Counted from the first letter of the stretch, positions 9,135 through 19,370 are shown. The stretch is DNA of 64,000 nucleotides from Paenibacillus sp. FSL A5-0031 (GCF_001956295.1 NZ_MRTD01000011.1:62001-126000); one strand, 5' to 3'. Notes: generated from the sequence alone by a model not told the origin. A program made the numbers and translations.

Positions 9135-11813
9135 TTGGCAAAGAAAAAGAGACGTAAAAAATCAATTGGCACAAACTTAAAATATGAAGTATATGGTATT
9201 TTGCTTATTACAATTTCAATTATTGCCCTCTCTGGAGAGGCGGCTGTCGGGCGCTCGTTATCCAAGCTGTTTGGGCTTGTGCTCGGCAAGTTTTATTTTG
9301 TATTAGCACTAATTGGGATTGTCATTGGACTTGCGGTCATGATCAAACGCGCTTGGCCTAAAGGATGGACGAACAAGCGAACAGGCTTGTTTATCATGGT
9401 GCTGGCTTTTACACTCATGAGCTCCATATCTGAAATTGATCAAAAGCTGAGCCCTACGGTTGATTTGACAGGGTCGAGTATTTTTAATCAGCTTAGCAGC
9501 GATTTGAAATTATCTTTAATAAGTGTACCGGCCGAAAATGATTTACCGATCAGAGACAAAGAAATAAGCGGTGGTTTTGTAGGCGCTATTCAATATTCAT
9601 TATTTTTCTCTTTGTTTGGGTATTATGGCGCGAAGCTTATTATGTTTGTTATGTTCGCGATCTCTATCATGCTTATGACAGGTAAGTCATATGTGGAGTT
9701 AGGGAGATTGGTTACGACCCGAGGCAATCGTATGTTCAAGCTGCTTGCAGCTAAATGGAAGAAGAGGGCTTCCCTGCGTGCTGCCGCAGCAGCACAAGCG
9801 AGTGCCAACGTTGGACAGGCTGATTTCGATGATGATGATGAAACAATTGATGACGATCATGAAAGTTATGTTGCTGCTCCTCCTAAGAAGAAGAAGAGAA
9901 GATCCTTGTTTTTCTCTTGGAGACAGGATCAAGATGAAGAAGAGTCTGATATATCCAGTCATCCGCAGGATGAATGGGTGTTCGAGCCAAATGGAACGGA
10001 TACGCTTGCAAGCGCAAAGCCTGCCTGGCAAAATGATATCGAACCGCCTTGGGAGAAATCCGGCGCTGATTTACATACAGATTTGAATCCAGATATACAT
10101 GAGCATGACAGCACGCCGCCATGGGAAAATGCTGGTGATGGTCTTATAATCGACCATGAGCCGCTTGTAGCTAATCGTGATGAAGCATGGAACCAAACGA
10201 ATCCTATTCAGGAATTAGCCAATTCAGAGCTGCATAACGATACTCTGGAAGAGGCTGAGGATGATGATACGGATTTATTGGAGCCTGAAATAATCGCGGC
10301 TGGTGCTAATTCTTCAGAAGCGCTTGTGTATGAGGAAGATACGGAGCAATTGATTCCGAAACGTCCTATTGCCGAAGAGAACGCACCTAAGCCTTACCTG
10401 CTGCCGCCTTTTACGCTGCTTACTAAACCGAATTTAATGAGTAAAAATGCAGATGCGTCCGACATGTACGATTCTCGCCGAAAGCTGGAGGCAACGCTGG
10501 AAAGCTTTGGCGTACGTGCCAAGGTACTGGATGTTGTTCGCGGGCCAGCAGTAACGCGTTATGAAGTTCAGCCGGCAACGGGCGTTAAGGTTAGCCGAAT
10601 TGTTGGTTTAACGGATGATATCGCTCTTGCGCTAGCAGCTAAGGATATTCGGATGGAAGCACCGATTCCGGGGAAATCAGCCATAGGGATAGAAGTACCA
10701 AATATGGAGGTCTCCGTCGTAACGATGCGCGAGGTAATGGAAACCACTGCGTTTCAAAATGCTGCATCCAAATTGTCTATCGCGTTCGGCCGAGATATAT
10801 CAGGACAGACGATCGTAGGCAACTTAGCCAAAATGCCCCATTTGCTTGTAGCAGGTGCTACAGGTTCGGGTAAATCCGTTTGTATTAACGGCATTATTAC
10901 GAGTATTTTGTATAAGGCTGCGCCAGACGAGGTTAAATTTCTTATGATTGACCCAAAAATGGTTGAGCTGAACGTATACAATGGGATTCCGCATTTGCTC
11001 GCTCCTGTTGTTACGAATCCTAAGCGTGCTTCTCTGGCTCTAAAGAAAATCGTTGTTGAGATGGAAAGCCGCTATGAGCTTTTCTCCAAATCCGCAACTC
11101 GCAATATCGAAGGCTACAACAATTTAATGGCCGATAATCCTGCAGCTGTTCTTCCTTATATCGTTGTTATTGTGGACGAGCTTGCTGACTTGATGATGGT
11201 TGCTGCAAACGATGTAGAGGACTCCATTGCAAGGCTAGCTCAAATGGCGCGTGCAGCTGGCATTCATCTTATCATTGCAACGCAGCGGCCATCAGTCGAT
11301 GTCATTACGGGTGTAATTAAAGCGAACATTCCTTCCCGAATTGCTTTCGGCGTATCTTCTCAGGTAGACTCCCGAACCATTCTTGATATGGTTGGAGCGG
11401 AAAAGCTGCTTGGCCGCGGTGATATGCTTTTCTTGCCGGTTGGAATGTCGAAGCCGATCAGGGTGCAAGGAGCCTTTTTATCCGACCAGGAAGTAGAATC
11501 ATTAGTAAACTACGCACGCGGTCAAGCCGAAGCGCAGTATAAAGAGGATCTTGTACCGGAAGTTGAAGAGGAATCAACGGATGGGAACGAAATGCTGGAC
11601 GAGCTTTATGATCAGGCGGTACAAGTGATATTGGAAGCGAAGCAGGCATCGGTTTCCTTACTGCAGCGCCGTATGAGAATTGGTTATACTAGAGCGGCAA
11701 GATTGATCGACCAAATGGAGGCTCGCTCTATTGTTGGTCCTTATGAAGGCAGTAAGCCACGGGAAGTGCTAATTACACTCGATCAATTTCAAGCTGGAAG
11801 AGCTAGCTCATAA
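9135..11813 (+). CDS. spoIIIE: DNA translocase SpoIIIE/FtsK
   Basis: Hexameric ATP-driven DNA pump at the septum that moves the chromosome into the forespore and clears trapped DNA. I prefer TTG 9135 (892 residues, AGAGGTG six bases upstream) over GTG 9126, which overlaps that RBS. Order: basic N-terminus, about four membrane segments (~20-160), an acidic low-complexity linker (~200-400), the motor with Walker [10 protein letters not shown] (~574-582) and Walker [13 protein letters not shown], then the C-terminal winged-helix gamma domain (~825-892) that reads polar DNA sequences. SpoIIIE versus FtsK/SftA is chosen from position after tepA. Confidence 0.93.
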   Translation: MAKKKRRKKSIGTNLKYEVYGILLITISIIALSGEAAVGRSLSKLFGLVLGKFYFVLALIGIVIGLAVMIKRAWPKGWTNKRTGLFIMVLAFTLMSSISEIDQKLSPTVDLTGSSIFNQLSSDLKLSLISVPAENDLPIRDKEISGGFVGAIQYSLFFSLFGYYGAKLIMFVMFAISIMLMTGKSYVELGRLVTTRGNRMFKLLAAKWKKRASLRAAAAAQASANVGQADFDDDDETIDDDHESYVAAPPKKKKRRSLFFSWRQDQDEEESDISSHPQDEWVFEPNGTDTLASAKPAWQNDIEPPWEKSGADLHTDLNPDIHEHDSTPPWENAGDGLIIDHEPLVANRDEAWNQTNPIQELANSELHNDTLEEAEDDDTDLLEPEIIAAGANSSEALVYEEDTEQLIPKRPIAEENAPKPYLLPPFTLLTKPNLMSKNADASDMYDSRRKLEATLESFGVRAKVLDVVRGPAVTRYEVQPATGVKVSRIVGLTDDIALALAAKDIRMEAPIPGKSAIGIEVPNMEVSVVTMREVMETTAFQNAASKLSIAFGRDISGQTIVGNLAKMPHLLVAGATGSGKSVCINGIITSILYKAAPDEVKFLMIDPKMVELNVYNGIPHLLAPVVTNPKRASLALKKIVVEMESRYELFSKSATRNIEGYNNLMADNPAAVLPYIVVIVDELADLMMVAANDVEDSIARLAQMARAAGIHLIIATQRPSVDVITGVIKANIPSRIAFGVSSQVDSRTILDMVGAEKLLGRGDMLFLPVGMSKPIRVQGAFLSDQEVESLVNYARGQAEAQYKEDLVPEVEEESTDGNEMLDELYDQAVQVILEAKQASVSLLQRRMRIGYTRAARLIDQMEARSIVGPYEGSKPREVLITLDQFQAGRASS

Positions 11814-11844
11814 TTTCCGAAGTTTGCAGAAAACGGAACGAAGT

Positions 11845-11874
11845 GCATAGAAGTGGGATCAACTTCTCATACTA
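11845..11874 (+). promoter_or_regulatory. Sigma-G type promoter for the SleB-like gene
   Basis: GCATA at 11845-11849, 18-bp spacer, CATACTA at 11868-11874: exact match to the sigma-G pattern, 57 bp before the start of a cortex hydrolase gene that is forespore-expressed in B. subtilis. Confidence 0.85.
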
Positions 11875-11931
11875 AAGTTAGGTAACGCTACCTTAAGCGA
11901 ACTAACTTGCAAGAGAAAGGCAGATCCCATC

Positions 11932-12717
11932 ATGAGAAATCGTTTGATTTTGGTGACCTCGATTATCGTGCTGTTGTTGTTCGGTTCCTTTTCGTTACTG
12001 AGCGGAAAGCATGACGGAGTAAAGGAAACGTTCAGCAACGCCACCTTAACGGTAGGCTCAACTGGACAAGACGTAAAAGAATTGCAAGGACGGCTAAAGC
12101 ACCTCGGTTATTTTAAAGGTGATATAGACGGGAAGTTTGGATCGAGCACAAAAAATGCAGTCACATGGTTTCAATGGAAGTTTGGGCTTAAATCGGACGG
12201 TATTGTCGGTGCCAAAACAAAGCTGAAGCTTTGGGAAGCAACAAAAAAATGGACGCCATCAGCAGCAGCCCCGCCTGCTTCCGGTTCTAATTCTGGCGGT
12301 AAAGAAGATGCTGGTTCTTCCGGCAATAAGGCACCCATTGGAGGTTCCAACCGATTAGGCTTGTCGGAAAATGACATACAGATAATGGCTAATGCCGTAT
12401 ACGGTGAAGCAAGAGGCGAGCCGTATGAAGGCCAAATCGCGGTTGCTGCGGTTATCATTAACCGTATGAAGTCTCAAAGTTTCCCTAACACGATTTATGG
12501 CGTCATCTTCCAGCCTGGTGCCTTTACAGCGGTTGCTGACGGGCAAATTTGGCTCACGCCTAATGCGAAAGCGCGCGAGGCAGTTATGGATGCCATTAAC
12601 GGCCAAGATCCTTCTGGCGGTTGTCTTTATTATTTCAATCCAGAAACAGCAACCTCGAAATGGATCTGGACAAGAACACAAATTAAAACAATCGGCAAGC
12701 ATATATTTTGTATGTAA
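11932..12717 (+). CDS. sleB: Spore cortex-lytic enzyme, SleB type
   Basis: Lytic transglycosylase-type hydrolase that opens cortex peptidoglycan in germination. The 261 residues show an N-terminal hydrophobic signal/anchor (~5-22), a peptidoglycan-binding domain (~38-100, with VGSTGQDVKELQGRLKHLGY), a Pro/Ser/Gly linker, and a C-terminal SleB catalytic domain (~143-261) with AVYGEARGEPYEGQIAVAAV, where the glutamate after GEA is the expected acid. SleB versus the related CwlJ/YkvT proteins is decided by the binding domain. The exact sigma-G promoter fits. No ypeB follows, so the partner must be elsewhere. Confidence 0.85.
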   Translation: MRNRLILVTSIIVLLLFGSFSLLSGKHDGVKETFSNATLTVGSTGQDVKELQGRLKHLGYFKGDIDGKFGSSTKNAVTWFQWKFGLKSDGIVGAKTKLKLWEATKKWTPSAAAPPASGSNSGGKEDAGSSGNKAPIGGSNRLGLSENDIQIMANAVYGEARGEPYEGQIAVAAVIINRMKSQSFPNTIYGVIFQPGAFTAVADGQIWLTPNAKAREAVMDAINGQDPSGGCLYYFNPETATSKWIWTRTQIKTIGKHIFCM

Positions 12718-12864
12718 CTATAAGCCATTCTCGAAAGGAAGCAGCCGTTACTGCCTAGTGCAGCAGTGGTTGCTTCTTCCATTTCCTATAGGTTAGAATG
12801 GTATAGTGATTTGTTTAATGGAATAGATTTACTCTATAACGCGCCGTTGAAAGGAGCAAACCGA

Positions 12865-14139
12865 GTGTCCACATTTGAAAGAGGTCAGCTGCAGCGCATT
12901 CGTCTGCATGTATTGCCTACAAAACGATTCAAAACGTTTGCCATTTCGTTATTTGCGGGACTTTCACTTGAAGAAGCAACAGTAACACCGGTTGCTCTTA
13001 TTCCGTTTGTACTGAGAAGAGGCACGGCGAAATTACCAGAAACGATTACTTTTCGTGAGAAGCTTGACGATTTATATGGAGCAGGCTTTGGGTTTGATGT
13101 ATATAAAAGAGGCGACTCTCAGATCGTCCAATTTCGAATGGATGTCATAAATGATGAGTTTGTTTCATCCGATACTCCACTTCTTGCAGAATCGCTGCAA
13201 TTTCTAGGTGATGTAATAACAGATCCGCTCATAGATCAGAATGGTTTCCATCAGAAGTATGTAGATGCCGAGAAAACGACGCTCAAAAAACGTTTAGAGG
13301 CGATCGTAAATGATAAAATTCGATACGCCGCTGAGCGCTGCTTGGAAGAAATGTGCGCGGATGAGCCTTATCGTTTGCATCCACTAGGCAAGCTTGCTGA
13401 AATCGAATCCATTACCTCATCTTCACTTTATGATTCCTATTTGCAGTGGCTGGATAATGCAGCGCTTGACTTGTATGTCGTTGGAGATACGACGCTTGAG
13501 GAAGTAACGGAGCTTGTGTCGAGCGCCTTCAAGCTGAAGGATGGTTCACCATCTGCTTATTCAACGCCTAACATCCACCACCCTGTTAAGGAAGTAAAAC
13601 AGGTTACAGATCGGATGGAAGTGAGTCAAGGTAAGCTGAACTTAGGACTTCGTACGGGAGTCGGGTATGTTGACGATGCTTATCCAGCTGCATTAATGTA
13701 CAACGGCATCTTAGGCGGATACCCTCATTCGAAGCTTTTCTTGAATGTCCGCGAGAAAGAGAGCTTGGCTTATTACGCTGCATCCCGTCTTGATGGACAT
13801 AAAGGGTTATGCACAATTCAATCCGGAATTGAGTTTGCAAATTACGAGCGAGCGGTTGCGATTATTAAAGAGCAGCTTGAAAGTATGCGTCAAGGAAATC
13901 TCTCGGAGCTTGAGATGAACCAAACCAAGGCGATGATATCCAATCACCTTCGTGAGCTTCAAGACTCAGCATATGAGATGATTGCTTATGATTTTAATGG
14001 CGTGTTAACGGGTAAAGATCGAAGTGCAGAGCAGTTGCTTGAACAGGTTCAAGCGGTAACAGCTGAGGATATCGTTAAGGTTGCAGAGCAAGTACAGCTC
14101 GATACGATTTACTTTTTGCGCGATCGAAAGGAGGCATAA
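12865..14139 (+). CDS. ymfF: M16-like protein YmfF, EF-P modification-associated, no zinc motif
   Basis: Inactive-type M16 peptidase homologue. GTG 12865 follows AAGGAG and gives 424 residues; the longer frame adds unlikely leader sequence. The place where M16 enzymes carry HxxEH reads FVLRRGTAKLPETI, so metal ligands are absent, as usual for YmfF. It pairs with active YmfH 3 bp downstream; in B. subtilis ymfF/ymfH/ymfI sit together, YmfI acts in 5-aminopentanol modification of elongation factor P, and the peptidase pair is associated with that pathway. The 12,718-12,864 gap has a weak inverted repeat but no clear terminator. Confidence 0.85.
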   Translation: MSTFERGQLQRIRLHVLPTKRFKTFAISLFAGLSLEEATVTPVALIPFVLRRGTAKLPETITFREKLDDLYGAGFGFDVYKRGDSQIVQFRMDVINDEFVSSDTPLLAESLQFLGDVITDPLIDQNGFHQKYVDAEKTTLKKRLEAIVNDKIRYAAERCLEEMCADEPYRLHPLGKLAEIESITSSSLYDSYLQWLDNAALDLYVVGDTTLEEVTELVSSAFKLKDGSPSAYSTPNIHHPVKEVKQVTDRMEVSQGKLNLGLRTGVGYVDDAYPAALMYNGILGGYPHSKLFLNVREKESLAYYAASRLDGHKGLCTIQSGIEFANYERAVAIIKEQLESMRQGNLSELEMNQTKAMISNHLRELQDSAYEMIAYDFNGVLTGKDRSAEQLLEQVQAVTAEDIVKVAEQVQLDTIYFLRDRKEA

Positions 14140-14142
14140 AAG

Positions 14143-15429
14143 GTGCAAACCCTAAATTATCCAAATGTTCAGGAAACTTTGTATCGTGAAGTGCTTGATA
14201 ATGGACTTGAAGTTATCGTGCTTCCGAAGGAAGGCTTTCATAAAACGTACGCGACATTTTCAACAAAATATGGTTCCGTTGACAACCGTTTTTCAGTTGG
14301 CAGCCAGCCGCCTGTAAAAGTGCCGGACGGTATTGCACATTTCTTGGAACATAAAATGTTTGAAGAGCCTACAGGCGATATTTTCGCAGTATTTGCCTCT
14401 CAAGGTGCATCGGCTAATGCCTTTACGAGCTTTGACCGAACCGTATACTTGTTTTCGGCAACGGAGCAAATCAACGCTAATTTAGAGACGCTTATCAATT
14501 TTGTTCAGAACCCTTATTTTACGGATACAAATGTGGAGAAGGAAAAAGGGATCATTGAGCAAGAAATCAATATGTACCGCGACAATCCGGATTGGAGAGT
14601 CTATTTTGGATTGATTGATGCGCTTTATCATGAGCATCCTGTTCATATTGATATCGCCGGCACTGTCGAGTCCATCAGACAAATAGATAAGGAAACGCTA
14701 TATCGCTGTTATGAAACGTTTTATCACCCATCAAATATGTTGTTGTTTGTTGTTGGCGGAGTGAAGGCGGAGGAAGTATTCCAGCTTGTCCGCGACAATC
14801 AAAATAGCAAGTCGTTTGAACCTCAAGGACCGATTGAACGTTACTTCGAGAAAGAGCCGGAAACAGTGAAAATTGCGCGCAAGGTAACGGAGCTTCCTGT
14901 ATCATTGCCTAAATGCATGCTGGGCTTTAAAGAAAAGCAGACAGGTCTTGAAGGGGAAGCGCTTCTTCGTCAAGAAGTAACGACCAAGCTGATGTTGGAT
15001 GCTTTGATTGGACCTAGCTCTAAGCTTTATCAGCAGTTGTATGAAAATGATCTGATCTCTGATTCATTTGGAAGCGAGTATAATTCGAGCACGGGTTATG
15101 CTTTCTCCGTTATCGGCGGAGATACTCCAAATCCTGATGAGCTTATTAAGCAAATCCGAACAGCGGTTGAAGCCGTTTTGGTAAGCGGTATTGAGCCTAC
15201 TGCTTTTGAAAGATCCAAACGTAAAAAAATCGGTGGATATTTGCGTATGCTTAACTCCCCAGAAGCAATTGCCGGTGAATTTACAAGATATCGATTCCGT
15301 GACAGCGACATGTTCGACGTCCTCGATTTCTATGAGAAATGTACACTTGAACAAGTGAATGAACGGCTCCGCGAGCATTTTGATTTCGATCAGCTTGCAG
15401 TTTCCATTGTGGAACAGCCTTCAAAATGA
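14143..15429 (+). CDS. ymfH: M16 zinc peptidase YmfH, EF-P modification-associated
   Basis: Starts at GTG 14143 after AAGGAGG; 428 residues. The inverted zinc motif HFLEH is intact (His66, Glu69, His70), with the downstream glutamate in the helix KEKGIIEQEINMY. Likely forms a two-subunit peptidase with YmfF, as in other paired M16B proteins. Overlaps ymfI by 4 bp. Substrate unproven. Confidence 0.87.
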   Translation: MQTLNYPNVQETLYREVLDNGLEVIVLPKEGFHKTYATFSTKYGSVDNRFSVGSQPPVKVPDGIAHFLEHKMFEEPTGDIFAVFASQGASANAFTSFDRTVYLFSATEQINANLETLINFVQNPYFTDTNVEKEKGIIEQEINMYRDNPDWRVYFGLIDALYHEHPVHIDIAGTVESIRQIDKETLYRCYETFYHPSNMLLFVVGGVKAEEVFQLVRDNQNSKSFEPQGPIERYFEKEPETVKIARKVTELPVSLPKCMLGFKEKQTGLEGEALLRQEVTTKLMLDALIGPSSKLYQQLYENDLISDSFGSEYNSSTGYAFSVIGGDTPNPDELIKQIRTAVEAVLVSGIEPTAFERSKRKKIGGYLRMLNSPEAIAGEFTRYRFRDSDMFDVLDFYEKCTLEQVNERLREHFDFDQLAVSIVEQPSK

Positions 15430-16172
15430 AGACGCTCCAACAGATGACGGTTCTTATTACGGGGGGAAGCCGCGGCATCGGAGCAGCTATTGCTAAACGA
15501 TTTGCAGCGGAAGGCGTAAATATCGTTATCCATTACTTGCAATCTCATGAGACAGCAAATGAAACGGCGCGGATGTGTATGGCTCTTGGCGCGAATGTGT
15601 TAACCATTTCTGCTGATCTGCGCTCTAAGGAGCAGCTGGAGCGGATGCGGGAGAAGCTGGAGAGCCATAATATGCTTCCCGATATATTGGTTAATAATGG
15701 CGGAATTTCACATTATGGCATGTTAATGGATGTGACAGAGGAAGAATGGGATGATGTGATGGCGGTCAACCTCAAAGGAATGTTCCTTTGTTCGCAGCTA
15801 TTTATGCCGAATATGATTGCACAGCGCTTTGGCCGCATCATAAATGTTTCTTCTATTTGGGGAATGTCAGGTGCTTCGTGCGAGGTTCTCTATTCCACGA
15901 CAAAGGGTGGCATGAACGCCTTTACTAAGGCGCTGGCGAAAGAGCTGGCGCCGACAGGCGTTACGGTCAATGCGGTTGCTCCTGGTGCAGTTGAGACAGA
16001 AATGATGGATGGGTTCAATGCGGAGGAAAAGGCAGCTATTCAGCAGGAAATTCCGGTTGGACGTTTTGGTTCAACAGATGAAATTGCCTCACTTGTTTAT
16101 TTTCTTGCACTGCCGGAATCTTCCTATATTACGGGCCAAGTCATTAGTCCGAATGGCGGATGGCATACGTAG
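15426..16172 (+). CDS. ymfI: SDR-family EF-P 5-aminopentanone reductase YmfI
   Basis: Short-chain dehydrogenase with TGGSRGIG at 12-19 (NADPH loop), NNGG near 92, and catalytic Tyr156/Lys160 in YSTTKGG. In B. subtilis YmfI reduces 5-aminopentanone on Lys32 of EF-P to 5-aminopentanol. The sequence alone would also fit FabG; coupling to ymfF/ymfH and the family's conserved position favour YmfI. 248 residues, overlapping ymfH by 4 bp. Confidence 0.85.
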   Translation: MKTLQQMTVLITGGSRGIGAAIAKRFAAEGVNIVIHYLQSHETANETARMCMALGANVLTISADLRSKEQLERMREKLESHNMLPDILVNNGGISHYGMLMDVTEEEWDDVMAVNLKGMFLCSQLFMPNMIAQRFGRIINVSSIWGMSGASCEVLYSTTKGGMNAFTKALAKELAPTGVTVNAVAPGAVETEMMDGFNAEEKAAIQQEIPVGRFGSTDEIASLVYFLALPESSYITGQVISPNGGWHT

Positions 16173-16280
16173 TCGGTGGCTGCTGCTTCTTGGGACAAGC
16201 TTGTTGCATAATTAGAACAGTGTTTACGCATCATATGACTGTTGATGATTTTTTTCTATACCCTTAGGAGGCGAAGAAAC

Positions 16281-16532
16281 ATGTCAACCGTACTTTCTAA
16301 TTTTGCAACATGGAAGCAATTTTTGGCAGAGCGCGTATCGCAAGCCAAAAAAATCGGCATGACGGAAGAAACGATTTCAAGCTTAGCTTACGAAATCGGT
16401 ACTTTTCTCGACGAGAAGGTCGATCCGAAAAATGAGGAAGAACGCGTATTGAAGCAGCTATGGGACGCTGGCGATGAAGCAGAACGCAAAACACTTGCAT
16501 GCTTAATGGTCAAGCTCGTTCAGGAGTCTTAG
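16281..16532 (+). CDS. ymfJ: DUF3243 protein (YmfJ-like)
   Basis: 83 residues from ATG 16281, which has TTAGGAGG upstream; the longer frame is not needed. Small, charged, soluble protein with FLDEKVDPKNEEERVLKQLW typical of the DUF3243 family found after ymfI. No known function. Closed by its own terminator. Confidence 0.8.
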   Translation: MSTVLSNFATWKQFLAERVSQAKKIGMTEETISSLAYEIGTFLDEKVDPKNEEERVLKQLWDAGDEAERKTLACLMVKLVQES

Positions 16533-16577
16533 CAGCAATCGTACGAAATCGTCATCTTCCTTAACAGAAGCAGAAGC

Positions 16578-16605
16578 AGAAGAGCCTCCTCTAGGAGGCT
16601 TTTCT
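16578..16605 (+). terminator. Terminator after ymfJ
   Basis: GCCTCC TCTA GGAGGC, extended to a ~12-bp stem (AGAAGAGCCTCC with GGAGGCTTTTCT), with a short T run. Confidence 0.8.
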
Positions 16606-16712
16606 GCAATGTTTCTTTTTGGGTTGCAGGATTGTGACGAAACTTGTAGAATTATGTTTCATGATGTATGTAATCTTCTTTTACATACTTCTACAAGAAC
16701 AGGTTTAGGACG

Positions 16713-17489
16713 GTGACCGCATTGGAATCGAAACAATGGTACATGGAATACAAAATACATAAAAACCGCCCGGGTTTGCTTGGAGATATCGCCTCATTGC
16801 TCGGTATGCTTGAGGTTAATATTATGACAATTAACGGTGTGGAAGATAGAACAAGGGGCATGCTGCTTCAAACTGACGATGATGAGAAGATTGAATTGCT
16901 TGGCAAAATGCTGCAAAAAGTAGATAATATTACTGTTAATAAACTGAGAACGCCTACAATTGTAGATATTTTGGCAGTGCGCCATGGACGCTACATTGAA
17001 CGTGATTCTGATGATCGCAAGACGTTTCGTTTTACACGCGATGAGCTGGGCATTTTGGTCGATTTTTTGGGTGAAGTGTTTAAACGAGACGGCAATCAGG
17101 TTATAGGAGTAAGAGGGATGCCGCGAGTTGGGAAGACGGAATCCATTATTGCAGGAAGCGTATGCTCGAACAAACGATGGTCCTTTGTGTCCTCCACCTT
17201 ATTGCGCCAGACGGTTAGAAGCCAGATGTCAGAGGACGAAATGCAGCCGAATACAATCTTTATCATTGATGGTATCGTCAGTACGATTCGTTCAAATGAA
17301 AAGCATTACAGCTTGCTTCAGGAAATTATGGCTATGCCATCAACTAAAGTAATTGAGCATCCGGACATATTTATTAAGGAATCCAATTACGATTACAGCC
17401 ATTTTGATATTATTGTTGAATTACGGAACAACCCAGATGAAGAAATTTCTTATGAGTCCTTTACAACTAACTATACAGACGATTTCTAA
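16713..17489 (+). CDS. ymfK: DUF3388 protein YmfK, ACT-like domain plus P-loop-like domain
   Basis: 258 residues from a GTG start. The N-terminus (~11-70) reads as an ACT-like domain (NRPGLLGDIASLLGMLEVNI), the ligand-sensing fold. The middle has a Walker A-like GMPRVGKTES (~135-144), followed by a strand FIIDGIV that could act as Walker B. The family (DUF3388) is conserved next to rodZ in Bacillales but has no assigned role that I know. A ligand-sensing NTPase is inference. Confidence 0.8.
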   Translation: MTALESKQWYMEYKIHKNRPGLLGDIASLLGMLEVNIMTINGVEDRTRGMLLQTDDDEKIELLGKMLQKVDNITVNKLRTPTIVDILAVRHGRYIERDSDDRKTFRFTRDELGILVDFLGEVFKRDGNQVIGVRGMPRVGKTESIIAGSVCSNKRWSFVSSTLLRQTVRSQMSEDEMQPNTIFIIDGIVSTIRSNEKHYSLLQEIMAMPSTKVIEHPDIFIKESNYDYSHFDIIVELRNNPDEEISYESFTTNYTDDF

Positions 17490-17507
17490 TCGGAAGGAGG
17501 CCGTCTC

Positions 17508-18452
17508 ATGTCTGACTTAGGAGAATTGCTTCGCAAGGCGAGAGAGCAACGTGGATTAACGCTTGACGATATTCAAGAAACGACAAAAATTAGAAAACGG
17601 TATTTGGAAGCGATTGAAAGTGGAGACCACACGGTTTTGCCTGGTCCTTTTTATGTACGAGCATTTGTGAAAAATTACTCAGAAGCTGTTGGGCTTGATC
17701 CGGACGAAGTGCTTCGTTTGTATCAGCATGAGGTGCCTGCAGCGCCGGTAGAACAAATATCTGAGCCGATTGTATCAAGATCACCAAGACGTGTGCAGTC
17801 CCAGTCTTCAGAAAGACTAGGGAAAATCGGCTTCAATGTGATGATGTGGTCGTTTCTTATTTTAATTGTTGTCGTCATCTGGGTGTATGTTATTAATAAT
17901 GACACAGGTGGTGCCAAACAAACCGACAACAATACCAATATCACGGAAGTTTCAAAACCTCCAGCTACGAATGAGGGAGGAACCGCGGGTGGCAACGAAA
18001 ACACGCCAACCGACAATCCAACGCCGCCAACACCAACACAAGCACCAACGACGGTTACTTTCGGAAGCAAAGTAGGCAAAGCGGATCAATATGATATCGG
18101 TCCTGTTGGCGTTGCCCATAAGGTTGAGGTTAAAGTGAGCGGCGGAAGAAGCTGGTTAGAGGTACGTTCAAACAGCAATCAAGGCGAGAAGCTTTATTCT
18201 GCGAATGCTGAGGACGGCAGTGTTGAATCATTTGAACTTACGGGTCCGCTTTATATCAATGTTGGTAGAGCAGATTTAACGGAAATTAAGGTTGATGGGG
18301 TTATTGTTCCTGACGGGGACAGAGCGGGCTCGAAGAAGCTGCTGCTTAAACCTCTAATTGACGAAAACGCTGCAACAGGTGGAAATACTGAAACTGGAAC
18401 TGAATCTGGCACTAACACAGGTACGGGAACGAATCAAACGAAAACGGAATAA
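17508..18452 (+). CDS. rodZ: RodZ-family cytoskeletal/HTH membrane protein (YmfM)
   Basis: 314 residues: N-terminal helix-turn-helix (~1-70, [20 protein letters not shown]), which in RodZ binds MreB; one transmembrane helix (~111-131); a Thr/Pro/Asn-rich linker (~140-185); and a C-terminal DUF4115-type extracytoplasmic domain (~190-285). The tail is a Gly/Thr/Glu repeat. Links the elongasome to cell shape. RBS GGAGG upstream of ATG. Confidence 0.88.
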   Translation: MSDLGELLRKAREQRGLTLDDIQETTKIRKRYLEAIESGDHTVLPGPFYVRAFVKNYSEAVGLDPDEVLRLYQHEVPAAPVEQISEPIVSRSPRRVQSQSSERLGKIGFNVMMWSFLILIVVVIWVYVINNDTGGAKQTDNNTNITEVSKPPATNEGGTAGGNENTPTDNPTPPTPTQAPTTVTFGSKVGKADQYDIGPVGVAHKVEVKVSGGRSWLEVRSNSNQGEKLYSANAEDGSVESFELTGPLYINVGRADLTEIKVDGVIVPDGDRAGSKKLLLKPLIDENAATGGNTETGTESGTNTGTGTNQTKTE

Positions 18453-18480
18453 TGATTACCGTAACAAAGGAGAGATTGAA

Positions 18481-18975
18481 TTGGCATCAGAAAATGCATT
18501 TGATATTGTATCCAAGGTGGATATGCAAGAATTAGCCAATGCGATAAAGCAGGCGGAGCGGGAAATTGAAACACGCTTTGATTTTAAAGGTAGCAAGAGC
18601 TCCATTGCGCTTGAGAAGGAAGATCTTGTTGTTGCTTCAGAGGATGAATATAAGCTTAAGAGTGTGCTGGACATTTTATTATCCAAAATGGTAAAACGCG
18701 GAGTTCCAATTAAAAATATGGACTACGGAAAAATTGAAGGTGCTTCCGGCAATACGGTTCGTCAGCGTATTAAGCTAAGACAGGGTATTGAGCAGGATGT
18801 TTCAAAAAAAATTAATATTCTTATCCGCGATTCAAAGCTGAAGGTAAAAAGCTTGATTCAAGGCGACCAACTGCGCGTTTCCGGAAAAAGCTTAGATGAT
18901 TTGCAAGCTGTTATGAAGCTGCTTAGGGAAGCAGATTTGCCTGTAGAGCTTCAATTTACTAATTATCGTTCCTAA
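18481..18975 (+). CDS. yajQ: YajQ-family nucleotide/cyclic-di-GMP-binding protein
   Basis: 164 residues from TTG 18481, chosen because AAAGGAGAG precedes it and family members begin with a short A/S-rich start then FDIVSKVD. Contains the family patterns [11 protein letters not shown] (~33-43) and [20 protein letters not shown]. Some members bind cyclic di-GMP; role here unknown. Followed by a stem without a T run (18,989-19,013). Confidence 0.88.
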   Translation: MASENAFDIVSKVDMQELANAIKQAEREIETRFDFKGSKSSIALEKEDLVVASEDEYKLKSVLDILLSKMVKRGVPIKNMDYGKIEGASGNTVRQRIKLRQGIEQDVSKKINILIRDSKLKVKSLIQGDQLRVSGKSLDDLQAVMKLLREADLPVELQFTNYRS

Positions 18976-19073
18976 CAAGCAAAAACGCCTTCAGCGTCCT
19001 CTGGATGCTGAAGCAGCTTTGGCGAAGAAATATAAGATGAGTAGGTACAAAATATATACTTTCTTATATTTAA

Positions 19074-19114
19074 AAAGGCTTCGTTTCATCGGTTTCCGAG
19101 AAACGGGGCTTTTC
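19074..19114 (+). terminator. Probable terminator upstream of the pgsA promoter
   Basis: AAGGCTTCGTTTC can pair with GAAACGGGGCTTTT; followed by a short T-rich stretch. The 18,976-19,226 gap otherwise holds only the promoter below. Confidence 0.6.
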
Positions 19115-19157
19115 GTTTTGGTAAAGCCATAGATGAAAAATGAGGCTTTAGCCGCTT

Positions 19158-19186
19158 TTGACACGTGTAATGGCATGTATTATACT
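19158..19186 (+). promoter_or_regulatory. Sigma-A promoter for the pgsA transcript
   Basis: Perfect TTGACA (19158-19163), 17-bp spacer, TATACT (19181-19186). It lies ~180 bp before pgsA, leaving a leader long enough for the 47-codon frame described next. Confidence 0.85.
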
Positions 19187-19226
19187 TGTTTAGACAGCTT
19201 TACAGTTGGATCTGGGGGATACATAG

Positions 19227-19370
19227 ATGAGAGAAAAAACACATGCGGTCACTCAAAGCTGCTTAACAAATGAATTGCAGCTGGGACAAAAATCTGATTT
19301 TTTTTACAAACAAAGGGTTCGCGTAACGCACACCTATGAGTTAGATCGATCTGAGGAGGGAATTGCGTGA
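19227..19370 (+). CDS. Possible 47-residue leader peptide or gene remnant coupled to pgsA
   Basis: ATG 19227 follows GGGGG and runs 47 codons; its TGA overlaps the GTG start of pgsA (GTGA), a classical coupling arrangement. The product ends VRVTHTYELDRSEEGIA, faintly like the C-terminal TRAM-domain end of RimO, which I recall as a pgsA neighbour in some Paenibacillus. It is therefore either a translated leader/small gene or the last scrap of a lost rimO. No protein-level evidence. Confidence 0.4.
   Translation: MREKTHAVTQSCLTNELQLGQKSDFFYKQRVRVTHTYELDRSEEGIA

Noticed and set aside
12716-12790. Terminator after sleB
   Set aside because: Arms around GGAAGCAGCC and GGTTGCTTCTTCC pair imperfectly and no T run follows; not supported enough to list.
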